Assembly (NCBI RefSeq): GCF_002160985.1
Contig: NZ_NFLQ01000002.1
Coordinates: forward strand, 207,664 to 271,663
Source of the DNA: Lachnoclostridium sp. An118
GTDB taxonomy: Bacteria; Bacillota; Clostridia; Lachnospirales; Lachnospiraceae
Reading direction: 5' to 3'
DNA: 64,000 bases
A program made the position numbers and the translations under genes. Positions 17,397-26,076 of this stretch are shown here, piece after piece. Numbering within the stretch: position 1 is the first letter of the stretch; every line of letters starts with the position of its first letter. The notes under the pieces were generated by a model that saw only the letters and a program-made list of their open reading frames with translations, was not told the origin of the DNA and made no database searches.

Positions 17397-17747
17397 ATGA
17401 AAACAAAGAGAGAAGTGAAGGCTGTCGTCTGCCTGCACCATATTGCCACCTTCATGTCTGTGGCAGCGGGCGGATGGGCAGTCGTAAGAGGAACGGGAAG
17501 CAGAGTGAAGGATACGCTGGCAGGGGTCTTCCTGGCAGTCCAGCTCTTTGCCCTCCTCAAGGTCGTCCTGGAGACGGCCGGGAAGAGGAAGGATACGCTG
17601 GGAGACAGGGTCGGGCAGCTGCGGGAGCAGATCGGGAAGACCCGGGGCGGCCGGGCCGCCGCGGACGCCTGCACAGCAATGCTCCTGTTTTTGTCCCTTC
17701 TCTTTAAGATCGGTGTTCCTCTCTGCCTTCTGGAGAGGAAGAAATGA
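17397..17747 (+). CDS. Small membrane protein of unknown function
   Basis: A 116-residue protein with hydrophobic segments at about 12-27 and 42-57 and a third near the C-terminus (about 91-109), separated by basic stretches. The ATG at 17397 follows AGGAGG by 9 bases. Its stop overlaps the ATG of the FUSC-like gene, which suggests that the two products work together. No family recognised. Confidence 0.65.
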   Translation: MKTKREVKAVVCLHHIATFMSVAAGGWAVVRGTGSRVKDTLAGVFLAVQLFALLKVVLETAGKRKDTLGDRVGQLREQIGKTRGGRAAADACTAMLLFLSLLFKIGVPLCLLERKK

Positions 17748-19165
17748 TGAGAGAGCGTCTGGAAAGCCAGGCACGTATCGTCTGGAAAAGCTTCCTTGGC
17801 GCCCTCCCTGTGATCTGCTTTTACCTGTTTTTGTTCTGTACGGTCCCGGCTTTATTCGGGACACAGTACATCATGGTGGTGTCCCTTGTCACTGTGCTCT
17901 TCCAGACAAACTACAGGAAGAGAAAATCCTGGGCCAGCCTTGTCCGGGCGGCGGCAGCCCAGCTGGGCCTTGGCCTGCTGGCGTGGATCGCCACCTGGTC
18001 CTTTCCTCTTTCTGTGGGGCTGAACCTTATCGTGCCCTTTGCCCTTGTGTTCCTGAAGGCCACCCGGTTTAACAAGATGGGGTATTTTTCCGGGCTCATG
18101 ACCTTTACCTTTCTTCAGCTCCTGCCGGTGGACCTGGCGGGTTTTTTTGTGCAGACAGGGGCTATGCTGTACTCCCTGGCCTGCTTTTTCCTGCTGGTGA
18201 AGCTGTACCAGCGCCGATATCCCCAGGAAAAGAGCTACAGAAGGGAGCAGGAGGGACTGGCTATCCTGGCGGACACGCCTTTCTGGGAAAAGGCGGCGAG
18301 GACAGCGCTTGAGGAGAGAGGAGATGAGCTCCTTGGGGAGGCGGGAGAAGGGGAGGACGAGCTCCATATCTCCGTCAGGAATTTTCTCCACCCATTCCTC
18401 ATCCTTCTCAGGAAATTTGACGAGGGGGAGAGGGACGAGGCGGGGGCGTCCTGGCCCATGCCAAGGCACCAGCGGCCTTTGGGAAAGCTGCTGTACCAGA
18501 TGCGGCCGGACGGCTTTGAGACTCGTTTTGCCCTGCGCATGAGCGCGGTGCTGACCATCAGCTTTCTCTTTGTACACATTAGCGGTGCTGACCACGCCTA
18601 CTGGCTGCCCCTCAACGCGTTCCTGCTCCTGCGGCCCATGTACGAGGACAGCCGCTACCGGATGCTGACCCGGTTCCTGGGAACAGCGGGAGGCTGCATC
18701 ATCATGAGCCTGCTCTTTCCCGTACTGCCCGGGATGCAGGGGCATTTCGGCCTGGCGGCGCTCATGGTCATCTGCATGTACACTGCCACGCCGGGGACCT
18801 GCGTGCACGCGGTCCGTGTGACCTGCTTTGCCCTGTCCATGGTGACCCTGGCCATGGGGGAGGAGACGGCCATTGAGCTCAGGATGGTCTATGTGATGGG
18901 CGCTGTCTTCCTCGTCCTTGTGATCAACCGCTTTTTCTTCCCCACGAGCATGGGACAGCAGTTCCGGTACAATCTCACCGTGGTCTTCCACATCGTGCAA
19001 ATGGGCATTGTAGCGCATCCACTCCGGAAGACAGGACCGGCGGGTAAGGGCTTCGTATACATCCGCGAAACAGTCCGCGTCCTTTTCCCGGTTTTCCTGC
19101 AATGCGATTTCCGGCATGTGTGTTTATGCCCTTATGATGGCAGAGCGGGTTTTACAGGACAATAG
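17744..19165 (+). CDS. FUSC-like inner-membrane transporter with atypical C-terminus
   Basis: A 473-residue membrane protein of the fusaric-acid-resistance/aromatic acid exporter type. The N-terminal membrane block (about 18-155) is followed by a soluble region (160-260) and the FUSC core (about 260-400) with HAYWLPLNAFLLLRPMYED and RMLTRFLGTAGGCI. After FRYNLTVVFHIVQM (about residue 420) the sequence stops resembling the family, which normally continues with a helical cytoplasmic tail; the last 50 residues are rich in Arg, Cys and Pro. A frameshift or rearrangement near 19000 is possible. The start ATG overlaps the upstream stop. Confidence 0.78.
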   Translation: MMRERLESQARIVWKSFLGALPVICFYLFLFCTVPALFGTQYIMVVSLVTVLFQTNYRKRKSWASLVRAAAAQLGLGLLAWIATWSFPLSVGLNLIVPFALVFLKATRFNKMGYFSGLMTFTFLQLLPVDLAGFFVQTGAMLYSLACFFLLVKLYQRRYPQEKSYRREQEGLAILADTPFWEKAARTALEERGDELLGEAGEGEDELHISVRNFLHPFLILLRKFDEGERDEAGASWPMPRHQRPLGKLLYQMRPDGFETRFALRMSAVLTISFLFVHISGADHAYWLPLNAFLLLRPMYEDSRYRMLTRFLGTAGGCIIMSLLFPVLPGMQGHFGLAALMVICMYTATPGTCVHAVRVTCFALSMVTLAMGEETAIELRMVYVMGAVFLVLVINRFFFPTSMGQQFRYNLTVVFHIVQMGIVAHPLRKTGPAGKGFVYIRETVRVLFPVFLQCDFRHVCLCPYDGRAGFTGQ

Positions 19166-19232
19166 AGCTGTCGTTAAACTGCCGACTGAAAAAATGAACC
19201 GGAAGTTAAAAGACAAATGTTTTTTCAGACGG

Positions 19233-19280
19233 AAGGAGGGCGCCGCCCATCAGATTTCGCGATGGGGCAGCGCCCTCCTT
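19233..19280. terminator. Bidirectional terminator between FUSC gene and S1 gene
   Basis: Arms AAGGAGGGCGC and GCGCCCTCCTT with inner CCCATC/GATGGG form a long stem of about 17 bp; it separates convergent genes. Confidence 0.8.
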
Positions 19281-19304
19281 GTTATCCTTTACAGGACAGG
19301 ATTT

Positions 19305-19988
19305 TTACAGCTTGATGTTCTTGAACAGGTCGCCCAGGCTTGTGCCGATGTTCTCGGACTTGGGGATCTCCACCTTGATGTCTTCCTCCTCGTCCCTCTC
19401 CTCCAGGGCCTTCATGCTGAGGCTGATCTTGCCGTCCTTGAGGCCGATGATCTTTACCGTCACCTCATCGCCAACGGAGAGAACATCCTTGGGGGATTTC
19501 ACACGCTTCCTGCTGATCTGGGACACGTGTACAAGGCCGGAGAGGCCGTCCTCCAGACGGACGAAAGCGCCGTATGTCTGCAGGCTCTCCACTTTTCCCT
19601 TCACAACGCTGCCCACCTTCACTCTGGCGATCTTTTCCTCCATGGCCTTTTTCTCCTTCTCCCGGAGGATCTCCCTTGCGGACAGGACAAGGCGGTTCTC
19701 AGCCTGGTTGACTTCGATGACCCGGACCTCGATGTCCTTTAAGAGATATGTTTCCAGATCCTCGATATAGGATAAGGATAACCTGGATGCAGGGATGAAT
19801 CCGCGCAGGCCCTCCACCATGGCGATGGCGCCTCCGTTCACGATCCCCTCTACCTTCACCGGAAGTGTGGTCTTGTTCTCCATGCAGCGCTGTACCACGT
19901 TCCACGGATTGGCATCGTCGAAATGCTCCTCGTAGTCTGCCATTGTCTCTTCCGGTCTGTTTTCCTCTTGTAATAATTCTTCGCTCAT
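19305..19988 (-). CDS. S1 RNA-binding domain protein (short S1 homologue)
   Basis: A 227-residue cytoplasmic protein with two S1 (OB-fold) RNA-binding domains, at about 38-105 (LPVKVEGIVNGGAIAMVEG) and 121-188 (GSVVKGKVESLQTYGAFVRL). It is shorter than full ribosomal protein S1, which has four to six domains, and is the type usually annotated as an S1-like or general-stress RNA-binding protein in Firmicutes. The N-terminus is acidic. It has its own promoter in the divergent region shared with the pyrophosphatase gene. Confidence 0.88.
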   Translation of the reverse strand: MSEELLQEENRPEETMADYEEHFDDANPWNVVQRCMENKTTLPVKVEGIVNGGAIAMVEGLRGFIPASRLSLSYIEDLETYLLKDIEVRVIEVNQAENRLVLSAREILREKEKKAMEEKIARVKVGSVVKGKVESLQTYGAFVRLEDGLSGLVHVSQISRKRVKSPKDVLSVGDEVTVKIIGLKDGKISLSMKALEERDEEEDIKVEIPKSENIGTSLGDLFKNIKL

Positions 19989-20040
19989 TTTGTTAGTCCT
20001 TTCTCATAACCGTATTTATGTGTTTCCACATACTAGTAAC

Positions 20041-20070
20041 AGTATATCATGAAAAGGGGAGATTGTTCAA
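20041..20070 (-). promoter_or_regulatory. Vegetative promoter of the S1-domain gene
   Basis: On the minus strand TTGAAC (20070-20065), an 18-base spacer and TATACT (20046-20041), about 50 bases before the start codon. Confidence 0.65.
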
Positions 20071-20181
20071 AGAAAAAAGCAAAGTATGCAGGAATTTTTA
20101 GTTGACTGGGCGTGGAAAAAATGGCAATCTTATTTTACAGAGCGATCATTTGGCAAAAGATAGAAACAGGGAGTTGATGAT

Positions 20182-21816
20182 ATGAGAAAAGTTTACGTTG
20201 TAGGGCATAAAAATCCGGATACGGATTCCATCTGCTCTGCCATAGCATACGCCGGGCTGAAGCGGGAGATCACCGGAAAGGAGTTTGTGGCAAAGAGGGC
20301 CGGCCAGATAAACGAGGAGACCCAGTATGTGCTGCGCAGGTTCAAGGTGGATGCCCCCAGGCTCCTCCAGGACGTAAAGCTCCAGGTGAAAGACCTGGAC
20401 ATCCACAAGATCACAGGGGTAGACCCCGGCGTGTCCATCAAGGAGGCGTGGGAGCTGATGAAATCCCAGTCTGTCAAGACCCTTCCGGTGCTGAAGGACG
20501 GGGAGCTGGTGGGGCTTATCTCCACCGGCGACATCGCGAAATCCTACATGGACGTGTACGACAACACCATCCTGGCAAAGGCCAGGACCCAGTACAGGAA
20601 CATCGTGCACACCCTGGACGGCGAGATCGTCACGGGCAACGAGCACGGCTGTTTTGTGAAGGGCAAGGTTGCCGTGGGGGCGTCCACCACGGACATGATG
20701 GCGGAGTTCATCGAGAAGGATGACCTGGTCATCCTGGGGAACCGGTACGAGTCCCAGGCCTGCGCCGTGGACATCAACGCAAGCTGTCTGGTCGTCTGCC
20801 ACGGTGCGGAGATTTCAGACGAGCTGGTCCAGAAGGCGGAGGAGCAGAGCATCGTGGTCATCAGGACGCCCCACGACACCTTTACCACGGCGAGGCTCAT
20901 CAACCAGAGCATACCGGTAAAATACTTCATGAGCAAGGGCCCTCTGACCGTGTTCCACATGGATGACTATGTGGACAACATCAAGGAGGAGATGACGAAG
21001 AAGAAATTCCGGGACTTTCCTATCCTGGACCGGCACGGAAACTTCCGGGGCTTTATCTCCAGACGGCGCTTCCTGGACGCCAGGAAAAAGCAGGTCATCC
21101 TGGTGGACCACAATGAGAAGTCCCAGGCTGTGGACGGCATCGAGGAGGCGGACATCCTGGAGATCATCGACCACCACAGGATAGGGAGCATTGAGACCAT
21201 GGGGCCTGTGTTCTTCCGCAACCAGCCTGTGGGCTGCACGGCCACCATCGTCACCCAGATGTACGAGGAGAACGGGGTGGAGATACCGCCGGTGACGGCG
21301 GGCCTCCTCTGCGCGGCCATCATCTCGGACACCCTGCTTTTCCGCTCCCCCACCTGCACGGAGATGGATAAAAGGACAGCGGAAAAGCTGGCAGGGATTG
21401 CGGGCATCGTCCTGGAGGACCTGGCCGCGGAGATGTTCAACGCGGGCAGCAACCTGAAGGGCAAGAGTGCGAAGGAAATCTGCTTCCAGGATTTCAAGCA
21501 GTTCACAGTGGGGGATACGGTGTTCGGCGTAGGGCAGATCAACTCCATGAGCAGCGACGAGCTGGAGGACATCAAAAAGAAGCTGCTGCCCTACCTGGAC
21601 CAGGCCAGGGAGGAGCACAAGCTGAACATGGTCTACTTCATGCTCACCCACATCCTCCACGAGTCCACGGAGCTTTTGTGCTCCGGGGCGGGGGCCCGGG
21701 AGACGGTGCTGGAGGCCTTTGAGCTGCCGGAGGATATGGACCCTGTCGTCCTGAGGGGCGTTGTGTCCAGAAAGAAGCAGCTTATCCCGGCGCTGGTGAG
21801 CGCACTGCAGCAGTAA
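20182..21816 (+). CDS. ppaC: Mn-dependent inorganic pyrophosphatase with CBS and DRTGG domains
   Basis: Family II pyrophosphatase that hydrolyses diphosphate to phosphate. 544 residues, much longer than the plain family (about 310) because a regulatory insert of two CBS repeats (about 65-120 and 250-305) flanking a DRTGG domain splits the DHH domain. The metal and catalytic motifs are present: GHKNPDTDSICSA at 8-20, VDHNE at about 312 and DHHR at about 334, with a DHHA2 domain ending SRKKQLIP. In this subclass adenine nucleotides binding the CBS pair control activity. It stands 15 bases before a flavin reductase gene. Confidence 0.94.
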   Translation: MRKVYVVGHKNPDTDSICSAIAYAGLKREITGKEFVAKRAGQINEETQYVLRRFKVDAPRLLQDVKLQVKDLDIHKITGVDPGVSIKEAWELMKSQSVKTLPVLKDGELVGLISTGDIAKSYMDVYDNTILAKARTQYRNIVHTLDGEIVTGNEHGCFVKGKVAVGASTTDMMAEFIEKDDLVILGNRYESQACAVDINASCLVVCHGAEISDELVQKAEEQSIVVIRTPHDTFTTARLINQSIPVKYFMSKGPLTVFHMDDYVDNIKEEMTKKKFRDFPILDRHGNFRGFISRRRFLDARKKQVILVDHNEKSQAVDGIEEADILEIIDHHRIGSIETMGPVFFRNQPVGCTATIVTQMYEENGVEIPPVTAGLLCAAIISDTLLFRSPTCTEMDKRTAEKLAGIAGIVLEDLAAEMFNAGSNLKGKSAKEICFQDFKQFTVGDTVFGVGQINSMSSDELEDIKKKLLPYLDQAREEHKLNMVYFMLTHILHESTELLCSGAGARETVLEAFELPEDMDPVVLRGVVSRKKQLIPALVSALQQ

Positions 21817-21831
21817 GGAGGAGAAGCGGTA

Positions 21832-22407
21832 ATGGCGAAGGAAATATGGAAGCCGGGCAATATGCTCTACCCGCTCCCGGCAGTGATGGCAAGCTGCGGG
21901 GACCAGGAGGGGAGGACCAATATCATCACAGTGGCATGGACGGGGACGGTGTGTACCAACCCGGCCATGGTCTATATCTCTGTCCGGCCTCAGAGGTACA
22001 GCTATGACATCATCCGGGACAGCGGGGAGTTTGTCATCAATCTGACTACGGAAAAGCTGCTCCGGGCGGCGGACTGGTGCGGCGTCAGGTCCGGCAGGGA
22101 CACGGATAAATGGAAGGAGATGCATCTGACGGCGGGAAAGGCATCCAGGCTTGCCTTTGCGCCGGTCATAGAGGAGTCTCCTGTCAACATTGAGTGCAGG
22201 GTGACGGAGGTGAAGGAACTGGGAAGCCACCACATGTTCCTGGCCCGGGTGGAGGCTGTGCAGGCGGACACAGCCTACATGGACGAGGCCGGGCGGTTCC
22301 GCCTGAACGATGCGGGGCTTGTGGCCTACTCCCATGGAGAGTACCTGGAGCTTGGGAAAAAGAGGGGCAGCTTCGGCTACAGCGTGAAGAAGAAAAAGCG
22401 CAGGTAG
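21832..22407 (+). CDS. Flavin reductase family protein (FMN-binding split barrel)
   Basis: A 191-residue FMN-binding protein of the flavin reductase-like family. NIITVAWTGTVCTNPAMVYISVRPQRYSY is the family's flavin-contacting region in substance (about 30-58), followed by GEFVINL and a SPVNIECRV strand. The role is probably NAD(P)H-dependent flavin reduction or electron transfer; no partner oxygenase would be expected in an anaerobe. GGAGGAGAAG precedes the ATG. Its final 31 bases overlap the end of the convergent flippase gene. Confidence 0.85.
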   Translation: MAKEIWKPGNMLYPLPAVMASCGDQEGRTNIITVAWTGTVCTNPAMVYISVRPQRYSYDIIRDSGEFVINLTTEKLLRAADWCGVRSGRDTDKWKEMHLTAGKASRLAFAPVIEESPVNIECRVTEVKELGSHHMFLARVEAVQADTAYMDEAGRFRLNDAGLVAYSHGEYLELGKKRGSFGYSVKKKKRR

Positions 22408-23699
22408 GCCAGGCAGAGGGCGAAGACGGCGGCCTGGCTGGCCAGCAGTCCCCACAGGTATCCCTGGATCCCGATGACGGGGATGAGGAGGAACACGCTG
22501 CCGATGCGGAGGAGGAGTCCGGTCACATTCACGGCGAAGGAAATATTTGTCTTTCCCAGGCCGTTCAGGATGCCAAGGAGGCACCCGTTTGTGTAGAGGA
22601 AGGGGCACATCCAGGCCAGGGTGATGATGAAATGCCCTGCAGCCGCACTGTGGAACAGGAGCCTGCCTATGAAGTTTCCCGTCACCACAAGGGCCAGACA
22701 GAAGAGGAGCCCCAGGGAAAAGCAGCAGAAAAAGACCTTTTTGATGACTCGCTTCATGGCCGGGATATCCCCGGAGACCTGGATTTCCGCCACGGCTGGC
22801 AGCAGCATGGTGGCGATGGAATTTGTCAGGGCGGAGGGGAAGAGGACGCAGGGCAGGGCCATGCCCGTCAGGACGCCGTAGGTGCTCAGGGCCTCCCCGG
22901 CGCTAAGACCGTGGGACTGCAGCCTTGCGGGGATGGAGACGGCCTCCACGCTCTGCAGGATATTGAGGAGCACGCGGCTGCCGGTGAGAGGGACTGCCAG
23001 GGAGAGAATCTCCCGCAGTCCCTTTTTGTATGCCCCAAAGGGCAGGCGTTTCTGTGAGGACAGGTCTTCAGCCCGGCGCAGGTTTCCGAGACAGTAGAGG
23101 GCGGCAGCCGCCTCGCCCGCCACAATGCCGGCTGCGGCCAGGGCAATCCCTGTCTCCATGGAGCGCTCCATGAAGAACCAGTACAGAAGGGTGACCGCTC
23201 CCACCCGAACGGCCTGCTCCAAAAGCTGGGACAGGGCGGGGACTTTTGTATGCTTCCGGCCGATGTAGTAGCCGTAGATGCAGCTGTGCATGACGGAGAA
23301 GGGCAGAGCCAGGGAGAGGATCACCAGGAGAGGCGCGCACCGCGGCTCCCCCAGGAAGCGCAGGGCGATGGAGCCCGCCTCCTTCTGGATGAAGAGCATG
23401 AGGCCAAAGGCAAGCAGGAGAGACAGGCTGAAGCCGCTGTACAGCCCGGCTCTTGTGCGGCTCCCGTCCCTCTGGGAGCGGCCTGCGGCGGTGCTGCGGG
23501 CGATGGCTGTCTCGATGCCGGCGGCGCAGAGGGAGAAGCAGAGGGCGTAGACGGGAAAGGCCAGCTGGTAGAGGCCCACGCTCTCCTCTCCAAAGGCGCG
23601 GCTCAGGAAAATACGGTAAAAGAAGCCCATAAAGCGGGTGGTGACGCCGGCCAGGGTCAGGACAAAGGCCCCCTTTATGATGGTATTTTTCTGTATCAT
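22377..23699 (-). CDS. SpoVB/MurJ-like polysaccharide flippase
   Basis: A 440-residue integral membrane protein of the MOP/MVF superfamily with about 12-14 helices. The opening ITIIKGAFVLTLAGVTTRFM-like region and FFYRIFLSRAFGEESVGLYQ are typical of SpoVB-type proteins, which flip lipid-linked precursors for spore cortex or other wall polymers. The length is somewhat below the usual 510-530 of SpoVB. The sequence ends in a run of aromatic residues. The gene is divergent from the Rrf2 operon and convergent with the flavin reductase gene. Confidence 0.85.
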   Translation of the reverse strand: MIQKNTIIKGAFVLTLAGVTTRFMGFFYRIFLSRAFGEESVGLYQLAFPVYALCFSLCAAGIETAIARSTAAGRSQRDGSRTRAGLYSGFSLSLLLAFGLMLFIQKEAGSIALRFLGEPRCAPLLVILSLALPFSVMHSCIYGYYIGRKHTKVPALSQLLEQAVRVGAVTLLYWFFMERSMETGIALAAAGIVAGEAAAALYCLGNLRRAEDLSSQKRLPFGAYKKGLREILSLAVPLTGSRVLLNILQSVEAVSIPARLQSHGLSAGEALSTYGVLTGMALPCVLFPSALTNSIATMLLPAVAEIQVSGDIPAMKRVIKKVFFCCFSLGLLFCLALVVTGNFIGRLLFHSAAAGHFIITLAWMCPFLYTNGCLLGILNGLGKTNISFAVNVTGLLLRIGSVFLLIPVIGIQGYLWGLLASQAAVFALCLAYLRFFFFTL

Positions 23700-23787
23700 G
23701 GCAGGCTCCGGAACATTTTTATTACAGCATATTCAGGAAAACGCAGGTATATTCAGGCGTTCCGGGGCAAAAATGAGAGAAAGATGC

Positions 23788-23816
23788 TTGACAGACAGGC
23801 GGGGCAGTGCTATCCT
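23788..23816 (+). promoter_or_regulatory. Promoter of the Rrf2-iscS operon
   Basis: TTGACA at 23788-23793 and TATCCT at 23811-23816, spacer 17 bases. The operator palindrome lies just downstream, over the transcription start region. Confidence 0.8.
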
Positions 23817-23825
23817 ACTAACAGA

Positions 23826-23850
23826 AATTCCGAGTAAAATACTAGGAATT
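23826..23850 (+). promoter_or_regulatory. Rrf2-type operator palindrome
   Basis: A 25-base dyad: AATTCC-G-AGTA-AAA-TACT-A-GGAATT, symmetric except for the central AAA and one base per arm. Outer AATTCC/GGAATT arms resemble binding sites known for Rrf2-family regulators such as CymR. It lies between the -10 element and the ribosome-binding site of the Rrf2 gene, so autorepression is the likely mode. Confidence 0.75.
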
Positions 23851-23869
23851 AAAAAGGAGGGTGATGACA

Positions 23870-24331
23870 ATGAAGCTGTCCACAAAAGGACGATACGGGC
23901 TCCGGGCTATTGTGGACCTGGCCAGGTTCAGCGAGGAGGAGCCGGTCTCCATCAGCAGCATTTCCGCCCGGGAAGACATTTCCGAGGGGTATCTGGAGCA
24001 GCTCATGGCTCTCCTGAAAAAGGCCGGTCTCGTAAAGAGCATCCGGGGAGCCGCGGGGGGATATGTGCTGGCCCGCCCGGCCGGGCAGATATCTGTGGGA
24101 GATGTGCTCCGGGCCCTTGAGGGAAAGCTGGAGCCTGCCGAGTGCGCGGCCTACCATCCGGACGAGGGATGCCAGGCGGCGGACAGCTGCGTCACAAAGT
24201 ATGTGTGGAAGAAGATCAATGACAGCATCAACGACACGGTCAACGGGATCATGCTGGATGCCCTGCTGGAAAAGAGCAGGGAGCTCAGGCCCGAGGAGGA
24301 AGACAGGGAAAAGGCCTGCAGCAGAAAATAG
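23870..24331 (+). CDS. Rrf2-family transcriptional regulator (IscR-like)
   Basis: A 153-residue winged-helix regulator that probably senses Fe-S or cysteine status. KLSTKGRYGLRAIVDLA and the recognition region ISEGYLEQLMALLKKAGLVKS, then GAAGGYVLARP, are characteristic. Three cysteines in ECAAYHPDEGCQAADSC (spacing 8 and 5) sit where IscR and its relatives hold an Fe-S cluster. ATG 23870 is 9 bases after AAGGAGGG; two nearer starts would overlap that site. It leads the iscS-nifU-mnmA operon and has its own palindromic operator. Confidence 0.93.
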   Translation: MKLSTKGRYGLRAIVDLARFSEEEPVSISSISAREDISEGYLEQLMALLKKAGLVKSIRGAAGGYVLARPAGQISVGDVLRALEGKLEPAECAAYHPDEGCQAADSCVTKYVWKKINDSINDTVNGIMLDALLEKSRELRPEEEDREKACSRK

Positions 24332-24377
24332 ACCCGGAATACGATAAATGATGATACCGTACAAGGAGGATACAAAA

Positions 24378-25562
24378 ATGGACAGACTGATTTATCTGGA
24401 TAATGCGGCGACAACGAAGACAGCCCCTGAGGTAGTGGAGGCCATGCTCCCCTATTTCAGTGAAAGTTATGGAAATCCGTCCAGCGTCTACAGCTTCGCG
24501 TCGAAGAACAAGGACGCGGTGACAGAGCAGAGGGAGGTCATTGCCCGGGCGCTGGGGGCAAAGAGCAATGAGATCTATTTTACGGCTGGGGGGACAGAGA
24601 GCGACAACTGGGCCCTGAAGGCCACGGCGGAGGCCTACGCCTCCCGGGGAAAGCACATCATTACCACAAAGATCGAGCACCACGCCATTCTCCACACAGG
24701 GGATTACCTGGAGGGGAGAGGTTTTGAGGTGACCTATCTGGACGTGGACGACAAGGGGCTTGTGCGCCCGGAGGATGTGGAGGCGGCCATCCGCCCGGAC
24801 ACCATCCTTATCTCCGTCATGTTTGCTAACAATGAGATAGGGACGATCGAGCCCATAAAGGAGATCGGGGAGATCGCCCGCAGGCACAATGTCCTGTTCC
24901 ACACAGACGCGGTGCAGGCCTTTGGTCAGGTGCCCATCAATGTGGACGAGCTTGGCGTTGACATGCTCAGCGCCAGCGGGCACAAGCTGAACGGCCCAAA
25001 GGGGATCGGCTTCCTCTACATCCGCAAGGGCGTGAAGATACGCTCCTTCATCCACGGCGGGGCCCAGGAGAGAAAGCGCCGGGCGGGAACAGAGAATGTG
25101 CCCGGCATTATCGGCCTCGGGAAGGCGGTGGAGAGAGCCGTGGCCACCATGGCAGAGCGGTCCGCAAAGGAGATCGGGCTCCGGGACCACCTCATCAGCC
25201 GGGTGCTGGAGGAGATCCCCTACTGCCGTCTCAACGGGGATCCGGTGGACAGGCTGCCGAACAATGCCAACTTCAGCTTCCGGTTTATCGAGGGCGAGTC
25301 TCTCCTCATCATGCTGGACATGAAGGGCATCTGCGCCTCCAGCGGTTCGGCCTGTACCTCGGGCTCCCTGGACCCGTCCCACGTGCTGCTGGCCATCGGC
25401 CTGCCCCACGAGATCGCCCACGGCTCCCTGCGGCTGACGCTTGGCGAGGAGACCACAAGGGAGGATATCGACTACGTGGTGGACAGCCTGAAGGAGATCG
25501 TGGCCCGGCTGCGGGAGATGTCCCCTCTCTACGAGGATTTTGTAAAGAAAAGCAATCAGTAA
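24378..25562 (+). CDS. iscS: Cysteine desulfurase (IscS/NifS)
   Basis: PLP enzyme that takes sulfur from cysteine for Fe-S clusters and tRNA thiolation. 394 residues. The PLP lysine is K203 in SASGHKLNGPKG, the catalytic cysteine C326 in SSGSACTSGS, and the HTDAVQ histidine region is present. The ATG at 24378 follows AAGGAGG; ten upstream in-frame residues are not family-like. The position between the Rrf2 regulator and the scaffold gene fits a small isc operon. Confidence 0.96.
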   Translation: MDRLIYLDNAATTKTAPEVVEAMLPYFSESYGNPSSVYSFASKNKDAVTEQREVIARALGAKSNEIYFTAGGTESDNWALKATAEAYASRGKHIITTKIEHHAILHTGDYLEGRGFEVTYLDVDDKGLVRPEDVEAAIRPDTILISVMFANNEIGTIEPIKEIGEIARRHNVLFHTDAVQAFGQVPINVDELGVDMLSASGHKLNGPKGIGFLYIRKGVKIRSFIHGGAQERKRRAGTENVPGIIGLGKAVERAVATMAERSAKEIGLRDHLISRVLEEIPYCRLNGDPVDRLPNNANFSFRFIEGESLLIMLDMKGICASSGSACTSGSLDPSHVLLAIGLPHEIAHGSLRLTLGEETTREDIDYVVDSLKEIVARLREMSPLYEDFVKKSNQ

Positions 25563-25614
25563 AGATATAGAAGGACAGGCCGCCCGACAGGCGGCGGACA
25601 AGGAGGAAGATAGA

Positions 25615-26058
25615 ATGTACACAGAGAAGGTAATGGATCATTTTCAGCATCCCAGGAACATGGGAGAGATAGAGAACGCCAGCGGCGTTGGCACAGTGGG
25701 AAATGCAAAGTGCGGGGATATCATGCGGATCTATCTGGATATTGACGAGGACCAGATCATCCGGGACGTGAAATTCAAGACCTTTGGCTGCGGGGCCGCG
25801 GTGGCCACCAGCAGCATGGCCACAGAGCTGGTGAAGGGAAAAAATATACAGGAAGCCATGGAAGTCACCAACAAGGCGGTGATGGAGGCACTGGACGGCC
25901 TTCCGCCGGTGAAGGTCCACTGTTCTCTCCTGGCGGAGGAGGCCATCCACGCGGCTCTCTGGGATTACGCCGAGAAGAACGGCATCAAGATCGAAGGGCT
26001 GGAAAAGCCCAAGTCTGACATCCACGAGGGCGAGGAAGAGGAAGAAGAGGAATATTGA
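25615..26058 (+). CDS. nifU: Fe-S cluster scaffold NifU/IscU-like
   Basis: A 147-residue U-type scaffold on which Fe-S clusters are assembled. Three conserved cysteines are visible: C33 in NAKCGDIM, C59 in FGCGAA, and C102 in VHCSLLAEEAI, with D35 beside the first. The C-terminus is a run of glutamates. AAGGAGGAAG precedes the ATG. It is encoded between the desulfurase and the tRNA thiolase, both of which use the same sulfur source. Confidence 0.94.
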   Translation: MYTEKVMDHFQHPRNMGEIENASGVGTVGNAKCGDIMRIYLDIDEDQIIRDVKFKTFGCGAAVATSSMATELVKGKNIQEAMEVTNKAVMEALDGLPPVKVHCSLLAEEAIHAALWDYAEKNGIKIEGLEKPKSDIHEGEEEEEEEY

Positions 26059-26076
26059 TCCGGAAGGACAAAGAGC

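Noticed and set aside
19116..19742. Plus-strand frame of 208 residues after the FUSC-like gene
   Set aside because: Most of it is antisense to the clear S1-domain gene and it crosses a strong terminator; only its first part may be a displaced remnant of the FUSC tail.
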